DNA of 64,000 bases from Roseiflexus sp. RS-1 (GCF_000016665.1 NC_009523.1:2852001-2916000), one strand, 5' to 3'; numbered from the stretch's first letter, positions 52,903-62,459 are shown. Notes: a model not told the origin generated them from the sequence alone. Translations and numbers: made by a program.

Positions 52903-54540
52903 ATGCGTCATATTGTAGCCGTGCGCCTGTGTGCGCTTCTGCTGCTGGTGCTGGCGAGCACGTTCGGTGCGCCTGCACCAACCACTGCTGCACCGCAGAC
53001 ATTCACCGTCTCCAAGACGGTCGATACTGCCGATGGCGTCTGCGGCGCCGATTGTTCGCTCCGCGAGGCGATCAGCGCCGCTAATGCCAATCCAGGCGCG
53101 GATACGATCATTGTGCCTGCCGGTACGTATACGCTGACGATCACCACGACGCTGGAAGACGATAACGCCGACGGTGATCTCGATATCCGCGACAGCCTGA
53201 CATTGATCGGCGCTGGCGCTGCGACCACGACCATCATCGCTGCTGAAGGTGATCGGGTCTTCCATCTCCTCGCCACTGCCACGGTGACGATCACCGGAGT
53301 TACGTTGCGTGGCAAGGGTGAGACGCCCGACAGCGGCGGCGTTCTTCTGGTGACGCCCGGCGCGAACCTTATCCTGCGCGATAGTGTGGTGCGCGATGGA
53401 CGGGCGGTGCGAGGCGGCGGCATCGAGGTGCGTGGCGATGGGGTCAGTCCAGCCAGCGCCAGTGCAACGATCGAGCGGGTGACCTTTACCGCGAACCGCG
53501 CTGCGAGTCTGGGGGGCGCGATCAGTGTCTTTAACGGCGGCAGTGCGTTGCTGACAAATGTGACGATCACCGGCAACAGCGCTGGCAATAGTGGCGGCGG
53601 CATCAGCGTGTCGCTCGACCAGACGATCATCAATCCGCCGAAAAGCGCCGCGACTCTCAATAATGTCACCATTGTGCGCAACACCGCCGATGATGATCGC
53701 AACGACATTGGCGAAGGGGGCGGCGTTTCGGTGCGCGTCGATGAGCAGGTGATCAATCAACTCCGCCTGCGCAACACGATTATCTCCGATAACGCCGATC
53801 TCAGTCCGACGCCAGCGCGGGTGAATCCCGACTGCTTCAATGTGCTCGAATCGCTGGGGTACAATCTGATCCATCGCAGTACGGGCTGCACAATTCTGGG
53901 TACGCAGACCGGTAATGTGATCGGTGTCAGCGCGCAGCCGGGCGCGCTGCTCGATAATGGCGGTCCAACGCCGACGGTTGCGTTGCTCAGCGGCAGCCCG
54001 GCAATCGATGCTGGCGACCCGGCGGTTGGGAGCTCGTGCGCTGCAACCGATCAGCGTGGCGTTGCGCGCCCCATCGATGGTGATGGCAATGGTCTGGCAG
54101 TCTGCGATATGGGCGCCTACGAAGCGCCGGTACCCGGCGATGCCGATCTCTCGGTCATACTGACGGCTCAGCCAGACCCGGTGGCGCCCGGCGGTACGCT
54201 GACGTACTCGGTCGTTGTTCTCAATGCAGGACCGGCAGCAGCCGGGAATGTGCAGGTGGAGTTCACGCCGCCGCCTGGTTCGACCAGCATTCAGACCGGC
54301 GGATTGGGGTGGGTCTGTTCTTCCGGCAGCACGCTCACATGCGAGCGCGGTGCACTGGCAGCAGGCAGTGTTGCACCGGCGCTGACGGTCACGCTGACAG
54401 TCCCGCCTGGCGGCGGATGGATCACTGCCACTGCGGTTGTTGCCTCATCGCAACGTGATCCGGTGATAACGAACAACACCGGCGTCCTCAGCACGTTTCG
54501 CGGCAGACCGTCTGTCTGGATTCCCCTGCTGATGCGATAG
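52903..54540 (+). CDS. Secreted CSLREA-domain beta-helix protein
   Basis: 545 residues with a signal peptide (MRHIVAVRLCALLLLVLAS) and the CSLREA motif ADCSLREAISAAN with a following TIIVPAGTYTL. A right-handed beta-helix-like region spans about 80-250 with repeated short Gly/Asn/Thr strands, and a DUF11-like domain about 420-520 (YSVVVLNAGPAAAGNVQVEF). It ends VWIPLLMR, matching the (I/L)PL(L/V)(M/L)R tail often seen on exported Chloroflexota proteins. The start at 52903 has GAGG 6 nt upstream; an ATG at 52891 would add four residues. Likely cell surface; function unknown. Confidence 0.85.
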   Translation: MRHIVAVRLCALLLLVLASTFGAPAPTTAAPQTFTVSKTVDTADGVCGADCSLREAISAANANPGADTIIVPAGTYTLTITTTLEDDNADGDLDIRDSLTLIGAGAATTTIIAAEGDRVFHLLATATVTITGVTLRGKGETPDSGGVLLVTPGANLILRDSVVRDGRAVRGGGIEVRGDGVSPASASATIERVTFTANRAASLGGAISVFNGGSALLTNVTITGNSAGNSGGGISVSLDQTIINPPKSAATLNNVTIVRNTADDDRNDIGEGGGVSVRVDEQVINQLRLRNTIISDNADLSPTPARVNPDCFNVLESLGYNLIHRSTGCTILGTQTGNVIGVSAQPGALLDNGGPTPTVALLSGSPAIDAGDPAVGSSCAATDQRGVARPIDGDGNGLAVCDMGAYEAPVPGDADLSVILTAQPDPVAPGGTLTYSVVVLNAGPAAAGNVQVEFTPPPGSTSIQTGGLGWVCSSGSTLTCERGALAAGSVAPALTVTLTVPPGGGWITATAVVASSQRDPVITNNTGVLSTFRGRPSVWIPLLMR

Positions 54541-54545
54541 TGCAA

Positions 54546-54554
54546 TGGTATAAT
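54546..54554 (+). promoter_or_regulatory. Extended -10 promoter for rodA
   Basis: TGGTATAAT (TG, one base, then consensus TATAAT at 54549-54554) lies 31 nt upstream of the rodA ATG. No good -35 box is visible at the right distance, as is usual for extended -10 promoters. Confidence 0.55.
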
Positions 54555-54585
54555 ACCATCGCTGATGAACCGTTGAGCGCGGCAT

Positions 54586-55689
54586 ATGGTCAAAACCTGG
54601 CGCGATTACAACTTTCCGCTTTTGCTCTGCGTGTTGATACTGCTCGGCTTTGGCGCGGCAATGGTGTATAGCGCCACGTTGCGCGACCCGCTGACCCAGG
54701 GTTACTTTTCGCGTCACCTGGTCAATCTCCTGGTTGGGTGCGCGGCGATGGCATTGCTCACCACCGTTGACTACCATGCCTTCGAAGCCTGGATTGTGCC
54801 ATTTTACCTCGGCGCTGTGGCGCTGCTGGGGCTGGTACTGGTTGTCGGTCAGGTCAGTTCCGGCGCCCAAAGCTGGATCGACCTTGGCATTCGCACCTTC
54901 CAGCCCTCCGAACCGGCAAAATTGCTGGTTATTCTTGCACTGGCGGCGTACTGGTCGCACAATGAACGGCAACCACAAGCCTGGCGCGTCGTCATCGCCA
55001 GCCTGATCCTGGTCGGCATTCCGACAGTGCTGGTCTTTCTCCAGCCCGATTTTGGCACGGCAATGGTCTTTGTCGCAATCTGGACGGCGATGGCGCTGGC
55101 AGCCGGGGTGCGCCTGTGGCAGTTCGGCGTTCTGTTCATCGCCGCGGTTCCGGCTGCGATCTACGGCTGGACGCATATCTTGCAGCCGTACCAGCGCACA
55201 CGCCTGTTGATCTTTCTCGATCCCCTCAAGTATGACCCGGATCTCAAGCAGGGCGCCTGGAACATTATGCAGTCATTGACTGCCATAGGTTCTGGTGGAT
55301 TGACCGGACGCGGATGGACGCATGGATTGCTCAGTCAGGGCAACTATCTGCCGGTGCAGTACTCAGATTTCATTTTCGCCATCACCGGCGAAGAGTTAGG
55401 CTTTCTTGGCGCTGCCCTGCTGCTGGTGTTCCTGGGGATTACAATCTGGCAGGCGCTATCCGTCTCCGTCATTGCGCGTGACACGTTTGGGCGCCTGATC
55501 GCGGTGGGGATCGCTGCAATGTTGTTGTGCCACGTGCTGGTCAATGTGGGCATGAATATGAGCATTATGCCGGTGACCGGCATCCCGCTGCCGTTCATCT
55601 CCTACGGCGGCAGTTTTACCATGACATCGCTGGCGGCAATTGGGTTGCTTCAGAGCATCGCGCTGCGCCGACGACGGATCACGTTCTAG
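54586..55689 (+). CDS. rodA: Rod-shape SEDS glycosyltransferase RodA/FtsW
   Basis: Peptidoglycan glycan-chain polymerase of the SEDS family, working with a penicillin-binding protein in elongation. The 367 residues form about ten membrane helices. Motifs are GAQSWIDLGIRTFQPSEPAK (the essential loop), FLQPDFGTAMVF, and the C-terminal MPVTGIPLPFISYGGSF. Length and the short N-terminus favour RodA over FtsW. No partner gene is adjacent. Confidence 0.93.
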   Translation: MVKTWRDYNFPLLLCVLILLGFGAAMVYSATLRDPLTQGYFSRHLVNLLVGCAAMALLTTVDYHAFEAWIVPFYLGAVALLGLVLVVGQVSSGAQSWIDLGIRTFQPSEPAKLLVILALAAYWSHNERQPQAWRVVIASLILVGIPTVLVFLQPDFGTAMVFVAIWTAMALAAGVRLWQFGVLFIAAVPAAIYGWTHILQPYQRTRLLIFLDPLKYDPDLKQGAWNIMQSLTAIGSGGLTGRGWTHGLLSQGNYLPVQYSDFIFAITGEELGFLGAALLLVFLGITIWQALSVSVIARDTFGRLIAVGIAAMLLCHVLVNVGMNMSIMPVTGIPLPFISYGGSFTMTSLAAIGLLQSIALRRRRITF

Positions 55690-55837
55690 CACGGTTTGCC
55701 ATGCAGACAGGATGAAGGCGGCTGTTTCCGGGATTTCTGGTCTGCGCTCCTGCAACAATCTATTAATTTTTTGCGTCTCACTTCTAGAAGACAGATACGC
55801 TGGTCGCGTAGCGACCCCTGAAAGGTTCGAAAGAGCG

Positions 55838-56422
55838 ATGCAATCTCGTCTGATGCGCAGTCGCCGTGATGCAGTGATAGCGGGTGTGTGCGGCGGTTTG
55901 GGGGAGTATTTCAATATCGATCCGGTCATCGTCCGCCTGATTTTTGTCCTGGCGACGCTGACCAGCGGTATTGGTTTTGTACTGTATCCTGTGCTGTGGC
56001 TCATCATGCCGAAGGCGCCCCCCGGCATGCCCCCCCCTTTCCCTGATACTGCTCAACACATGGGAAACTCCGGCGCTGTGTTCACTCGTCAGGCGTCTGA
56101 GGCGCAGTATGCCCGTCAGGCGGGGTATGGCGAACCATCAGCATATTCTTCCTCACGCGGAACCGTGTTTGCCGATGCGCCTCCAGAACCGCCGAACACC
56201 GGGCAGACCATCGATCTGCGGCTGGATCCCTCAATGGCGCCACTATCGCCACAATCCGCACCGGCGCCCGCACCCCGTCGCCGTCGTCTGAACTGGGCTG
56301 GCATCGTCCTGATCGGACTCGGACTGATCTTCCTGGCGGAGCAGTTTGGTATTGATACCGACATTGTCTTTCCGCTGCTGATGATTGTTGTGGGGGGAGT
56401 GCTGATCTTTCGGAACCGCTAG
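55838..56422 (+). CDS. PspC-domain membrane protein
   Basis: 194 residues. The N-terminal PspC domain (5-65) reads MRSRRDAVIAGVCGGLGEYF and then VIVRLIFVLATLTSGIGFVL with a membrane segment. A flexible Pro/Ala/Ser-rich middle follows (about 70-150), then two further membrane segments (NWAGIVLIGLGLIFLAEQFG and VFPLLMIVVGGVLIF). Such proteins take part in envelope-stress sensing. The start at 55838 is the first ATG that begins at the PspC domain. Confidence 0.85.
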   Translation: MQSRLMRSRRDAVIAGVCGGLGEYFNIDPVIVRLIFVLATLTSGIGFVLYPVLWLIMPKAPPGMPPPFPDTAQHMGNSGAVFTRQASEAQYARQAGYGEPSAYSSSRGTVFADAPPEPPNTGQTIDLRLDPSMAPLSPQSAPAPAPRRRRLNWAGIVLIGLGLIFLAEQFGIDTDIVFPLLMIVVGGVLIFRNR

Positions 56423-56429
56423 CGTATGG

Positions 56430-57629
56430 CTACGATGCCGTGCGCTGCAACATCGGCGGTTCGGGAAGCATATCAGCGCTGCGCACACCCGGAAGACTGA
56501 TGCTGAAGGTGGCGCCCCGTCCAGGTATGCTTGACACACTGATCGTCCCGCCATAACGTTCGATGATGGCGCGGCTGACACTCAACCCCAGACCGCTTCC
56601 TCCTTTGCGGGTCGTCACGAAGGGCTGGAAGATGGCGTTCTGGTGTGCCGGTGCGATGCCAACCCCGGTATCGCTGATTTCAACAATGGCGCGTTCATTG
56701 ACGCTGTAGGTGCGCACGGTTAGCGTACCGCCCTCCGGCATGGCATCGACTCCATTCAGAATGAGATTGACCAGCACTTCGCGCAGATCCGCAGGATGCC
56801 CGCGCACAGGTGGAACAGGTGTCAGTGCGATTTTGACCGTCACGGAATGGCGGGCGCCCCACCAGGGTTGGGTCAGGCGGAGGGCATCGTGGACGAGTTC
56901 TGTCAGCAACACTGGCGCCATCGTTGTTTCCGGCATGTAGGAAGCGTTGCGTGCGCTGAGAAGGCGTCGCAACAGATGATGTCCATCTCTGGCAGCCTGC
57001 TCAATGGTTTTCAAATCATTCTGAAGTTCAAGGGGCGCTGCCTGCTGGAGGAGTTGAGCATGCCCGAGCACTGATGCAAACAGATTGCCTATATCGTGAG
57101 CTGCGCCAGCCGCAAGTGTGACGCGCAGTTGCATCTCTTCGATCGGGCGCAGTCGCTCGGTTGTTGCGAGCAATTGCATCTCGTGCTGCTCAAGCGCAAC
57201 CTGATGACGGTGGGCAATCAACCAGAGACCGACAACCGGCGCGATCTGCTCCGCGATCACCAGGATATCCTGAGAGATTTCCTCATGAGGCCGTGATACA
57301 ATCAGTTGCCCCTGATTCTGCCGGGCGACACTCACCGGGACGATCCTGGTTTTGTAGTTATGCTGGTTCAGCCAGGCAACGAAGGACATACCACGATGGA
57401 ACGCGGGCGGATGTGGCAGATCATGTTCGCCGCAGGTGATGAGCACGTGCTCGGCTGAATCGGCAACGACAAAGAGATCGATCCGGACCCTGGGAAACAG
57501 CGAGATTGCCGCTTTGTGGAGCACTGCCGCGAGACCTGCGGTGTCGGTCGCATCGGCGATCTGGTGCAGCACAGCCAGCACGCCAGCAGATGAGGGGTCA
57601 ACGGTTTGGAGAGCGATGCCACTGTTCAT
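56430..57629 (-). CDS. Cytosolic sensor histidine kinase
   Basis: 399 residues. An N-terminal GAF-like sensor domain spans about 10-150 (VLHQIADATDTAGLAAVLHK). The phospho-acceptor helix has LAAGAAHDIGNLFASVLGHA (His near 180). The ATPase domain has DLREVLVNLILNGVDAMPEG, SDTGVGIAPAH and GGSGLGLSVSRAIIERYGG. There is no membrane segment. No response regulator is adjacent, so it is an orphan kinase. It converges with the PspC gene, 7 nt apart. Confidence 0.9.
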   Translation of the reverse strand: MNSGIALQTVDPSSAGVLAVLHQIADATDTAGLAAVLHKAAISLFPRVRIDLFVVADSAEHVLITCGEHDLPHPPAFHRGMSFVAWLNQHNYKTRIVPVSVARQNQGQLIVSRPHEEISQDILVIAEQIAPVVGLWLIAHRHQVALEQHEMQLLATTERLRPIEEMQLRVTLAAGAAHDIGNLFASVLGHAQLLQQAAPLELQNDLKTIEQAARDGHHLLRRLLSARNASYMPETTMAPVLLTELVHDALRLTQPWWGARHSVTVKIALTPVPPVRGHPADLREVLVNLILNGVDAMPEGGTLTVRTYSVNERAIVEISDTGVGIAPAHQNAIFQPFVTTRKGGSGLGLSVSRAIIERYGGTISVSSIPGRGATFSISLPGVRSADMLPEPPMLQRTAS

Positions 57630-57745
57630 AACATGTTGTTGTGAAGGTGTGATACGGCGAACATGAACGACGCTCTGGATTAGCGCTACGGCGCCGATGA
57701 TGATGTCGATGGGTTGAAGGGGTCTCTCATATCCGGGCTGCCTTG

Positions 57746-58543
57746 CTAGAATCCATCAACTTCAGCAGCAAGTTCACCCAAAAATTCCCCTACTGTTCGC
57801 GCCCGGGCGCGAATAGCAGCCAGTGTAGCCCGGTCGTTCGCATCGAGTGTGACGTGGTAGTGAGGGTGCGCGTTGGCGACATCGAACGGGTCGTGCAAGA
57901 GGCGCTCCGCAAGCGCCGGGTCGGCAGCAGCCAGCAATGCCAGGCGGGTCAGAGCGGGGCGTGTGCTGTGACCCGGAATAAGATTTTTTCGTGTCTCGGC
58001 ATGAGAAGCGCTATGACAGGCAAGCATTGATGATTCCCTTTCCAGTGCGGCGGTACGACTGAACAGCAACCACATCACGACGCCACCTGCAACCAGGATG
58101 TCGCCGGGGCTGATGATCAGGATGAATGTGCCAATTGAGATGACTATCCAGTCTGAAAGCAACCAGAGCGGCGAGTGATGAACAACGACATCCTTCGATC
58201 CTTCCAGCAGAACGCCTGGATCGAAATGATACCCCAATTCAGCAAGAATGTCGGCGCGAACTGGCATCGCGCCGCCGTGCCACGTCATCGCCAGTGCATT
58301 GAACGCCGCGCCGACAGCGACCATTGGCACGCCAGCGATCCGGTAGTTGCAGAGACACCAGAGGGTCATTGCCACGACCGATACGACAAACATTTCGCTG
58401 ATGCGAATGCCAAGCACCTGGCCGATCTGCGGCACGGCGGCGATTGCCAGCAGAAGATTGTAACGGGGCCACTCTGGCGCTCGCCAGAACGCGATCCATG
58501 CTCCTACGAGCGCACAGACCAGGTATACGGCGAACAACGCCAT
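57746..58543 (-). CDS. DUF5317-like membrane protein with C-terminal helical extension
   Basis: 265 residues. The first 175 form a membrane domain with about six helices and conserved polar spots resembling DUF5317 (ALAMTWHGGAMPV, HHSPLWLLSDWIVIS, ISPGDILVAGGVVMWLL). Residues about 195-265 form a cytosolic helical tail (LTRLALLAAADPALAERLLH and ATLAAIRARARTVGEFLGEL) unlike the rest. It follows a 40-residue secreted peptide gene by 8 nt. Function unknown. Confidence 0.75.
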   Translation of the reverse strand: MALFAVYLVCALVGAWIAFWRAPEWPRYNLLLAIAAVPQIGQVLGIRISEMFVVSVVAMTLWCLCNYRIAGVPMVAVGAAFNALAMTWHGGAMPVRADILAELGYHFDPGVLLEGSKDVVVHHSPLWLLSDWIVISIGTFILIISPGDILVAGGVVMWLLFSRTAALERESSMLACHSASHAETRKNLIPGHSTRPALTRLALLAAADPALAERLLHDPFDVANAHPHYHVTLDANDRATLAAIRARARTVGEFLGELAAEVDGF

Positions 58544-58551
58544 GATCGTGA

Positions 58552-58674
58552 CTACTTCACGATAGTCGTCGACGGTCCACGAATGGGCGGAGGCGCCAGA
58601 GGCGCCATAGCGGCGGCTGCAATTGTGCCAACCAGAAGTGCTGCTGCAAGCGCCCGCAGGATCTTCGACCGCAT
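58552..58674 (-). CDS. Small secreted or membrane peptide (40 aa)
   Basis: ATG at 58674 with a good GGAGGTAC box upstream opens 40 codons: MRSKILRALAAALLVGTIAA, then AAMAPLAPPP and a polar end before TAG. It reads as a signal peptide with a short Pro-rich tail. The stop is 8 nt before the DUF5317-like gene, so it is probably a leader or partner peptide of that gene. Confidence 0.65.
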   Translation of the reverse strand: MRSKILRALAAALLVGTIAAAAMAPLAPPPIRGPSTTIVK

Positions 58675-58866
58675 AGTGGAGTACCTCCTTACGAATAATC
58701 GCATCCGAACTTCAACCTGGCTGGATCGCACGCTGGAACTGCAGACAGGATAACGTGTCCGGTTGACACGCCATTGACGGTCGACTGACTCCTGTGGTTA
58801 ATTTCGTGTAAACTTTCTGTCATGCTGGACGTGGGCGAAGATGTGTCGTATGATTGCGCCCTATGA

Positions 58867-59172
58867 GACACGCTGGGTTGGTCAGCGCAGCTGCTGGCGC
58901 TGGCGTGGGCGCTGGCGTTCAGCCCGGAGGGGGTGCTGGCGCTCGACGAGGCCACATCCAGCATTGATAGCGCCACTGAAATGCTCCTCCAGGAGACGCT
59001 GGAGCGCATCCGGCGCACCCGTACCAGTGTGGTGATCGCCCATCGCCTGTCAACCATTCGCAATGCTGATCGCATCATCGTCATGCACCGTGGGCGCATT
59101 GTTGAGGATGGCGATCATGAGGGGTTGCTGGCGCGCGGCGGCTTCTGTGCGCGGTTGCATCGTCATCAATAA
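58867..59172 (+). pseudogene. ABC exporter ATPase remnant
   Basis: The frame open from 58867 carries only the last third of an ABC exporter ATPase: a degraded signature region (SAQLLALAWALAFSPEGV), Walker B and D-loop LALDEATSSID, switch His in VVIAHRLSTIRNADRIIVMH, and the C-terminal GRIVEDGDHEGLL. Walker A, Q-loop and membrane part are missing. It abuts unrelated sequence at its 5' side, so it is a truncated leftover. Confidence 0.85.
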
Positions 59173-59203
59173 CGTCCTGAATGCAGGTTCATATGCGGCA
59201 ATA

Positions 59204-62200
59204 TCAGGTCAGTTGCCGGTATAGTGCAGTGGTTGCCGGTTCTGGTGAGGCGCCGAGCGCGCGTAACGATCCTTTCAGATGCTCAAAGGTGGCGGCGACC
59301 AGGGTGCGGTTGCCGTACCGTGCCGCAAGGCGCATCAACCGGGCGGCGGTATGCTCGCGGCATCCATCGATCTGAAGCACGTGCTGATAGTAGAACATCG
59401 CCTGCTGCGGCAAGTTCTGTTCGATGGAGTGCGCGTACTGTTCAATAGCCTCAAGGTAGCGTTGCTGCAGGTGCGCCCGACGCGCCTCGACCCAAAGCGC
59501 AGCGCTTGCCGGGGCGCCAGGCAGAAACTCACCGCCGTAGAGCGTCATTGCGCGTTGGATGGATTCGAGGCTGGGAGGCGTTTCAAGAATGCGTTCCAGT
59601 TCACGCACATCGTATTCAATCGCGTCCCAACCGCTGCGGATTGCTACAGCGCCTTCGCGCGCCGAAGCGGCGAGTCCGGTTTGCAGGCGTAACCGACGCA
59701 GCGCCTGATGCAGCGCCGGCATCGAAATAACATCGTCGCCCCAAACCGCTTCCCACAGCCGCTCGACTGCCAGACCTTGCGGACCGGCATCAAGGAGCCG
59801 CACCAGCAGCGCGCGGTGCAACTGCGAAAGATCGACCGGTTTCCCATCGACCAGACACGCGAATCCGCCGAGTGTCGTTATTCGCCAGCGTACAGAAGAT
59901 GGAGATGCTGTGCGAGACAGCGCAATCGCGCGACCGGCGCGCGGATCGTATGGTGCAGCGGCTTCGAAGAGGGGACGATGCATCGACGCAAAGCGGCGCC
60001 ACAGGGTTTCGGGCAGCGTGGCCGCGCGTGCGGCGAACTGTTCCCACAGCGATGCCGCTGCGTGCCAGCCTGACCGGGCGAAGGCGAGTTCAGTACGCAA
60101 TAGCGCCATATAGATGCGCTCATCCTCGCTGAGGGATTCTTCGTATGTGGTCGCTTCGGCTAATAAACTGGCGAAAGACGCAAATTCCGGGTGCGGGCAT
60201 TGCAACGCGAGCGCTGCGCGTGCCAATGCCAGTCGTCCGCGCACCTCCGGTTGTAGCGGTGTCACGATGGAGGCTGCCGTGTCGTGCCATGCCTGTGCGA
60301 GCGTCAGGTTGTCGGAAAGTATGGCAGCCCAGAGCGCTCCCGCTGCGGCTGCTTCCACGCTGCTGGCAATATCGAGACGGGTTGCCAGGGCGTGCGCTGT
60401 GGTAAAACGCTGAATCGCCTGTTCAAAATCGCCTTCACGCAGATCGAGTTCTGCCAGACTACACAGCAGAACCGTTTCTTCACGTCGTAACTCTGTCTGC
60501 CGGGCGATCTCCAATCCCAGATCGAGTGTTGTGCGGGCTTCGGCAAACCGCCCTTCCTCCATCGCCATCACCCCCATATTGTTGAGGGTCAGCGCGCGTC
60601 TTCCCTGGTTACCGGAAGACTGCCAGCAGGCATCAGCGCGTTTCAGATAGCGAATGGCGGATGGACGATCGCCCTGCGCGGCGTATGCCCAGCCAAGGTT
60701 GTCGTAAATATCCGCCAGTGCGGCAGGGTTATCGACGGTGTCGATCAGGGTTGCGACAAGCGTATGCGCGCGTTCGAGTTCGGTGATGGCGGCGGCAACT
60801 TCTCCTGCCATAATATGCGCGCGGGCAGCCGCGACATGGTATTCCAGGCGCAATCGATTGTCGAGGTTGTTGACATCGACGAATCTGAGCGCATGCTGAG
60901 CGCGGGCGTAGTCACCCTGGAGCACCTGCAACTCGGCAGAGAGGATCTGCGCCTCGGCACGGATAGAAGCATCCCCGATCGCCCCGGCAAGGTGAAGCGC
61001 CAGATATGCACGTTCCCAGAGCGCCAGGTCGCTGTAGACACGCGCCTCTGCCAGCAGCAGATCGGGCGGGATCGACTGCTTGCGTGCGGCGCGTGTTGCT
61101 GGCGGGAATCCTCCGCTGGCTGTGCGCTGATCATTTGTCCTGCGCGCGCGGTGCAGACGTTCGAAGCAGGTCAGCAGGGTTGTCTGGCGCGAACACTGCC
61201 GCAGGCGCGGCACGGCGGAACGGATCAGATCGATAGCGTGCTGATCGTCGCCGGCTGCCAGGTAGCAGTCAAGCGCACGCTCGATATCATCTTCAGCAGC
61301 ATACAGGTCACCGGCGGAACGCAGCAACTGCCGGCATCGTTGCGGATCGCGCGCCAGGCGTGAGCGCAGATAATCGCGAAACAGGCTGTGATACGAGAGC
61401 CATCCGGCGCGGCTGGAGACGAATAACCCGCGCCGCCTGATCTCATCGAGATATTCTGCCGAGTTATCGGCAGAACGCAGTATATCGCAGCGCTGTGGCG
61501 ATAGATCGTGCAGAACGCTGGTGTCTTCGAGGAAACGTTGCAGATCCGCTGGCAACGGTGCCAGAATCTGCTCGGCAAAGTAAGCGTATACCTGACTGGT
61601 ATTGGCTTCGATGACCGCCTCTTCAGGTGTGGGAACGTGCATCAGGTGTCGATCAACAACCTGCTGACCTGTCATCCCGTCTTTGTGCGCAACCGGTTGA
61701 TCCAGCGAGAGGACAATGCCAGTAACCCAGCCGCCAACTGATGCGGTCAACTGTTCCGCTGCTTCGTCGGAGAGGATCAACCCGCTTGTTATGCCAGCAA
61801 GACGCTGCGTGTCGTCGCGATGGAACTGTAACACGCTATAATCGAAGACCGCAGCGCGCTGCTGTGCGACCATGCGTACCATGCCATGCAACACCGGCAG
61901 GGTGCGCGAAGCGAGCACCAGATGGCAGTGGGAGGCGTATTCCGCGATCGAAGCGAGTAGCGTAAAGACGAGCGATACCCCCGGAATGGATTGCGCCTGG
62001 TCATCGTCAAGTACATGGACATCATCGAGGATCAGCGCAAAATGTTCAGGCGCATCCGCAAATGCAAGCGCCACCTGGTGGATCATCTCCGCCAGCCCTT
62101 GCGGGGTCGTTTCGGCGAGCCGCGCTGCGATACCCGGCGCTCCTGGGACAAAATCGGCAACGCTGTGGAGCAGGTAGTCGAGGAAGACGTGCGGATCGCG

Positions 62201-62416
62201 ATCGGCGCTATCGAGGGTATACCAGGCAACCGGCATCGTGCGCTGCGCAACCCACTGCGCCAGCGCAGTCGTTTTCCCCCAGCCGGCGGGCGCAGCCAGC
62301 GCAACGACGCGCTTGCTCCGGATGGCACGGTCAAGCTGCGCGAGAACGTTCGGTCGTTCGATCAGCGGTCGCGCCGACGTTGGAACAACGAGCTTCTGCT
62401 GAAATCGCAGCGTCAT
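59204..62416 (-). CDS. MalT-like STAND regulator with BTAD-type C-terminus
   Basis: A 1070-residue signal-transduction ATPase regulator. The STAND NTPase has Walker A APAGWGKTTALAQW (near 44), Walker B LILDDVHVLD and sensor LVLASRT, then a helical arm (SYHSLFRDYLRSRL). Tetratricopeptide repeats run from about 480 to 720 (IYDNLGWAYAAQGDRPSAIR, LNNMGVMAMEEGRFAEARTT). Near 860 a winged-helix domain starts (RWRITTLGGFACLVDGKPVD), followed by a bacterial transcriptional-activator-like TPR domain. It thus combines a MalT-type sensor with a SARP-type output. GAGGGAG precedes the ATG; a promoter lies at 62460-62488. The controlled genes are unknown. Confidence 0.9.
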   Translation of the reverse strand: MTLRFQQKLVVPTSARPLIERPNVLAQLDRAIRSKRVVALAAPAGWGKTTALAQWVAQRTMPVAWYTLDSADRDPHVFLDYLLHSVADFVPGAPGIAARLAETTPQGLAEMIHQVALAFADAPEHFALILDDVHVLDDDQAQSIPGVSLVFTLLASIAEYASHCHLVLASRTLPVLHGMVRMVAQQRAAVFDYSVLQFHRDDTQRLAGITSGLILSDEAAEQLTASVGGWVTGIVLSLDQPVAHKDGMTGQQVVDRHLMHVPTPEEAVIEANTSQVYAYFAEQILAPLPADLQRFLEDTSVLHDLSPQRCDILRSADNSAEYLDEIRRRGLFVSSRAGWLSYHSLFRDYLRSRLARDPQRCRQLLRSAGDLYAAEDDIERALDCYLAAGDDQHAIDLIRSAVPRLRQCSRQTTLLTCFERLHRARRTNDQRTASGGFPPATRAARKQSIPPDLLLAEARVYSDLALWERAYLALHLAGAIGDASIRAEAQILSAELQVLQGDYARAQHALRFVDVNNLDNRLRLEYHVAAARAHIMAGEVAAAITELERAHTLVATLIDTVDNPAALADIYDNLGWAYAAQGDRPSAIRYLKRADACWQSSGNQGRRALTLNNMGVMAMEEGRFAEARTTLDLGLEIARQTELRREETVLLCSLAELDLREGDFEQAIQRFTTAHALATRLDIASSVEAAAAGALWAAILSDNLTLAQAWHDTAASIVTPLQPEVRGRLALARAALALQCPHPEFASFASLLAEATTYEESLSEDERIYMALLRTELAFARSGWHAAASLWEQFAARAATLPETLWRRFASMHRPLFEAAAPYDPRAGRAIALSRTASPSSVRWRITTLGGFACLVDGKPVDLSQLHRALLVRLLDAGPQGLAVERLWEAVWGDDVISMPALHQALRRLRLQTGLAASAREGAVAIRSGWDAIEYDVRELERILETPPSLESIQRAMTLYGGEFLPGAPASAALWVEARRAHLQQRYLEAIEQYAHSIEQNLPQQAMFYYQHVLQIDGCREHTAARLMRLAARYGNRTLVAATFEHLKGSLRALGASPEPATTALYRQLT

Positions 62417-62459
62417 GGCTTCGCTCCCTCACCGGGAATGACGATGTTCACGCATGGTA

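Noticed and set aside
58841-59035. A 64-codon frame overlapping the ABC ATPase remnant
   Set aside because: It is in a different phase from the frame that carries LDEATSSID and AHRLSTI and has no features of its own.
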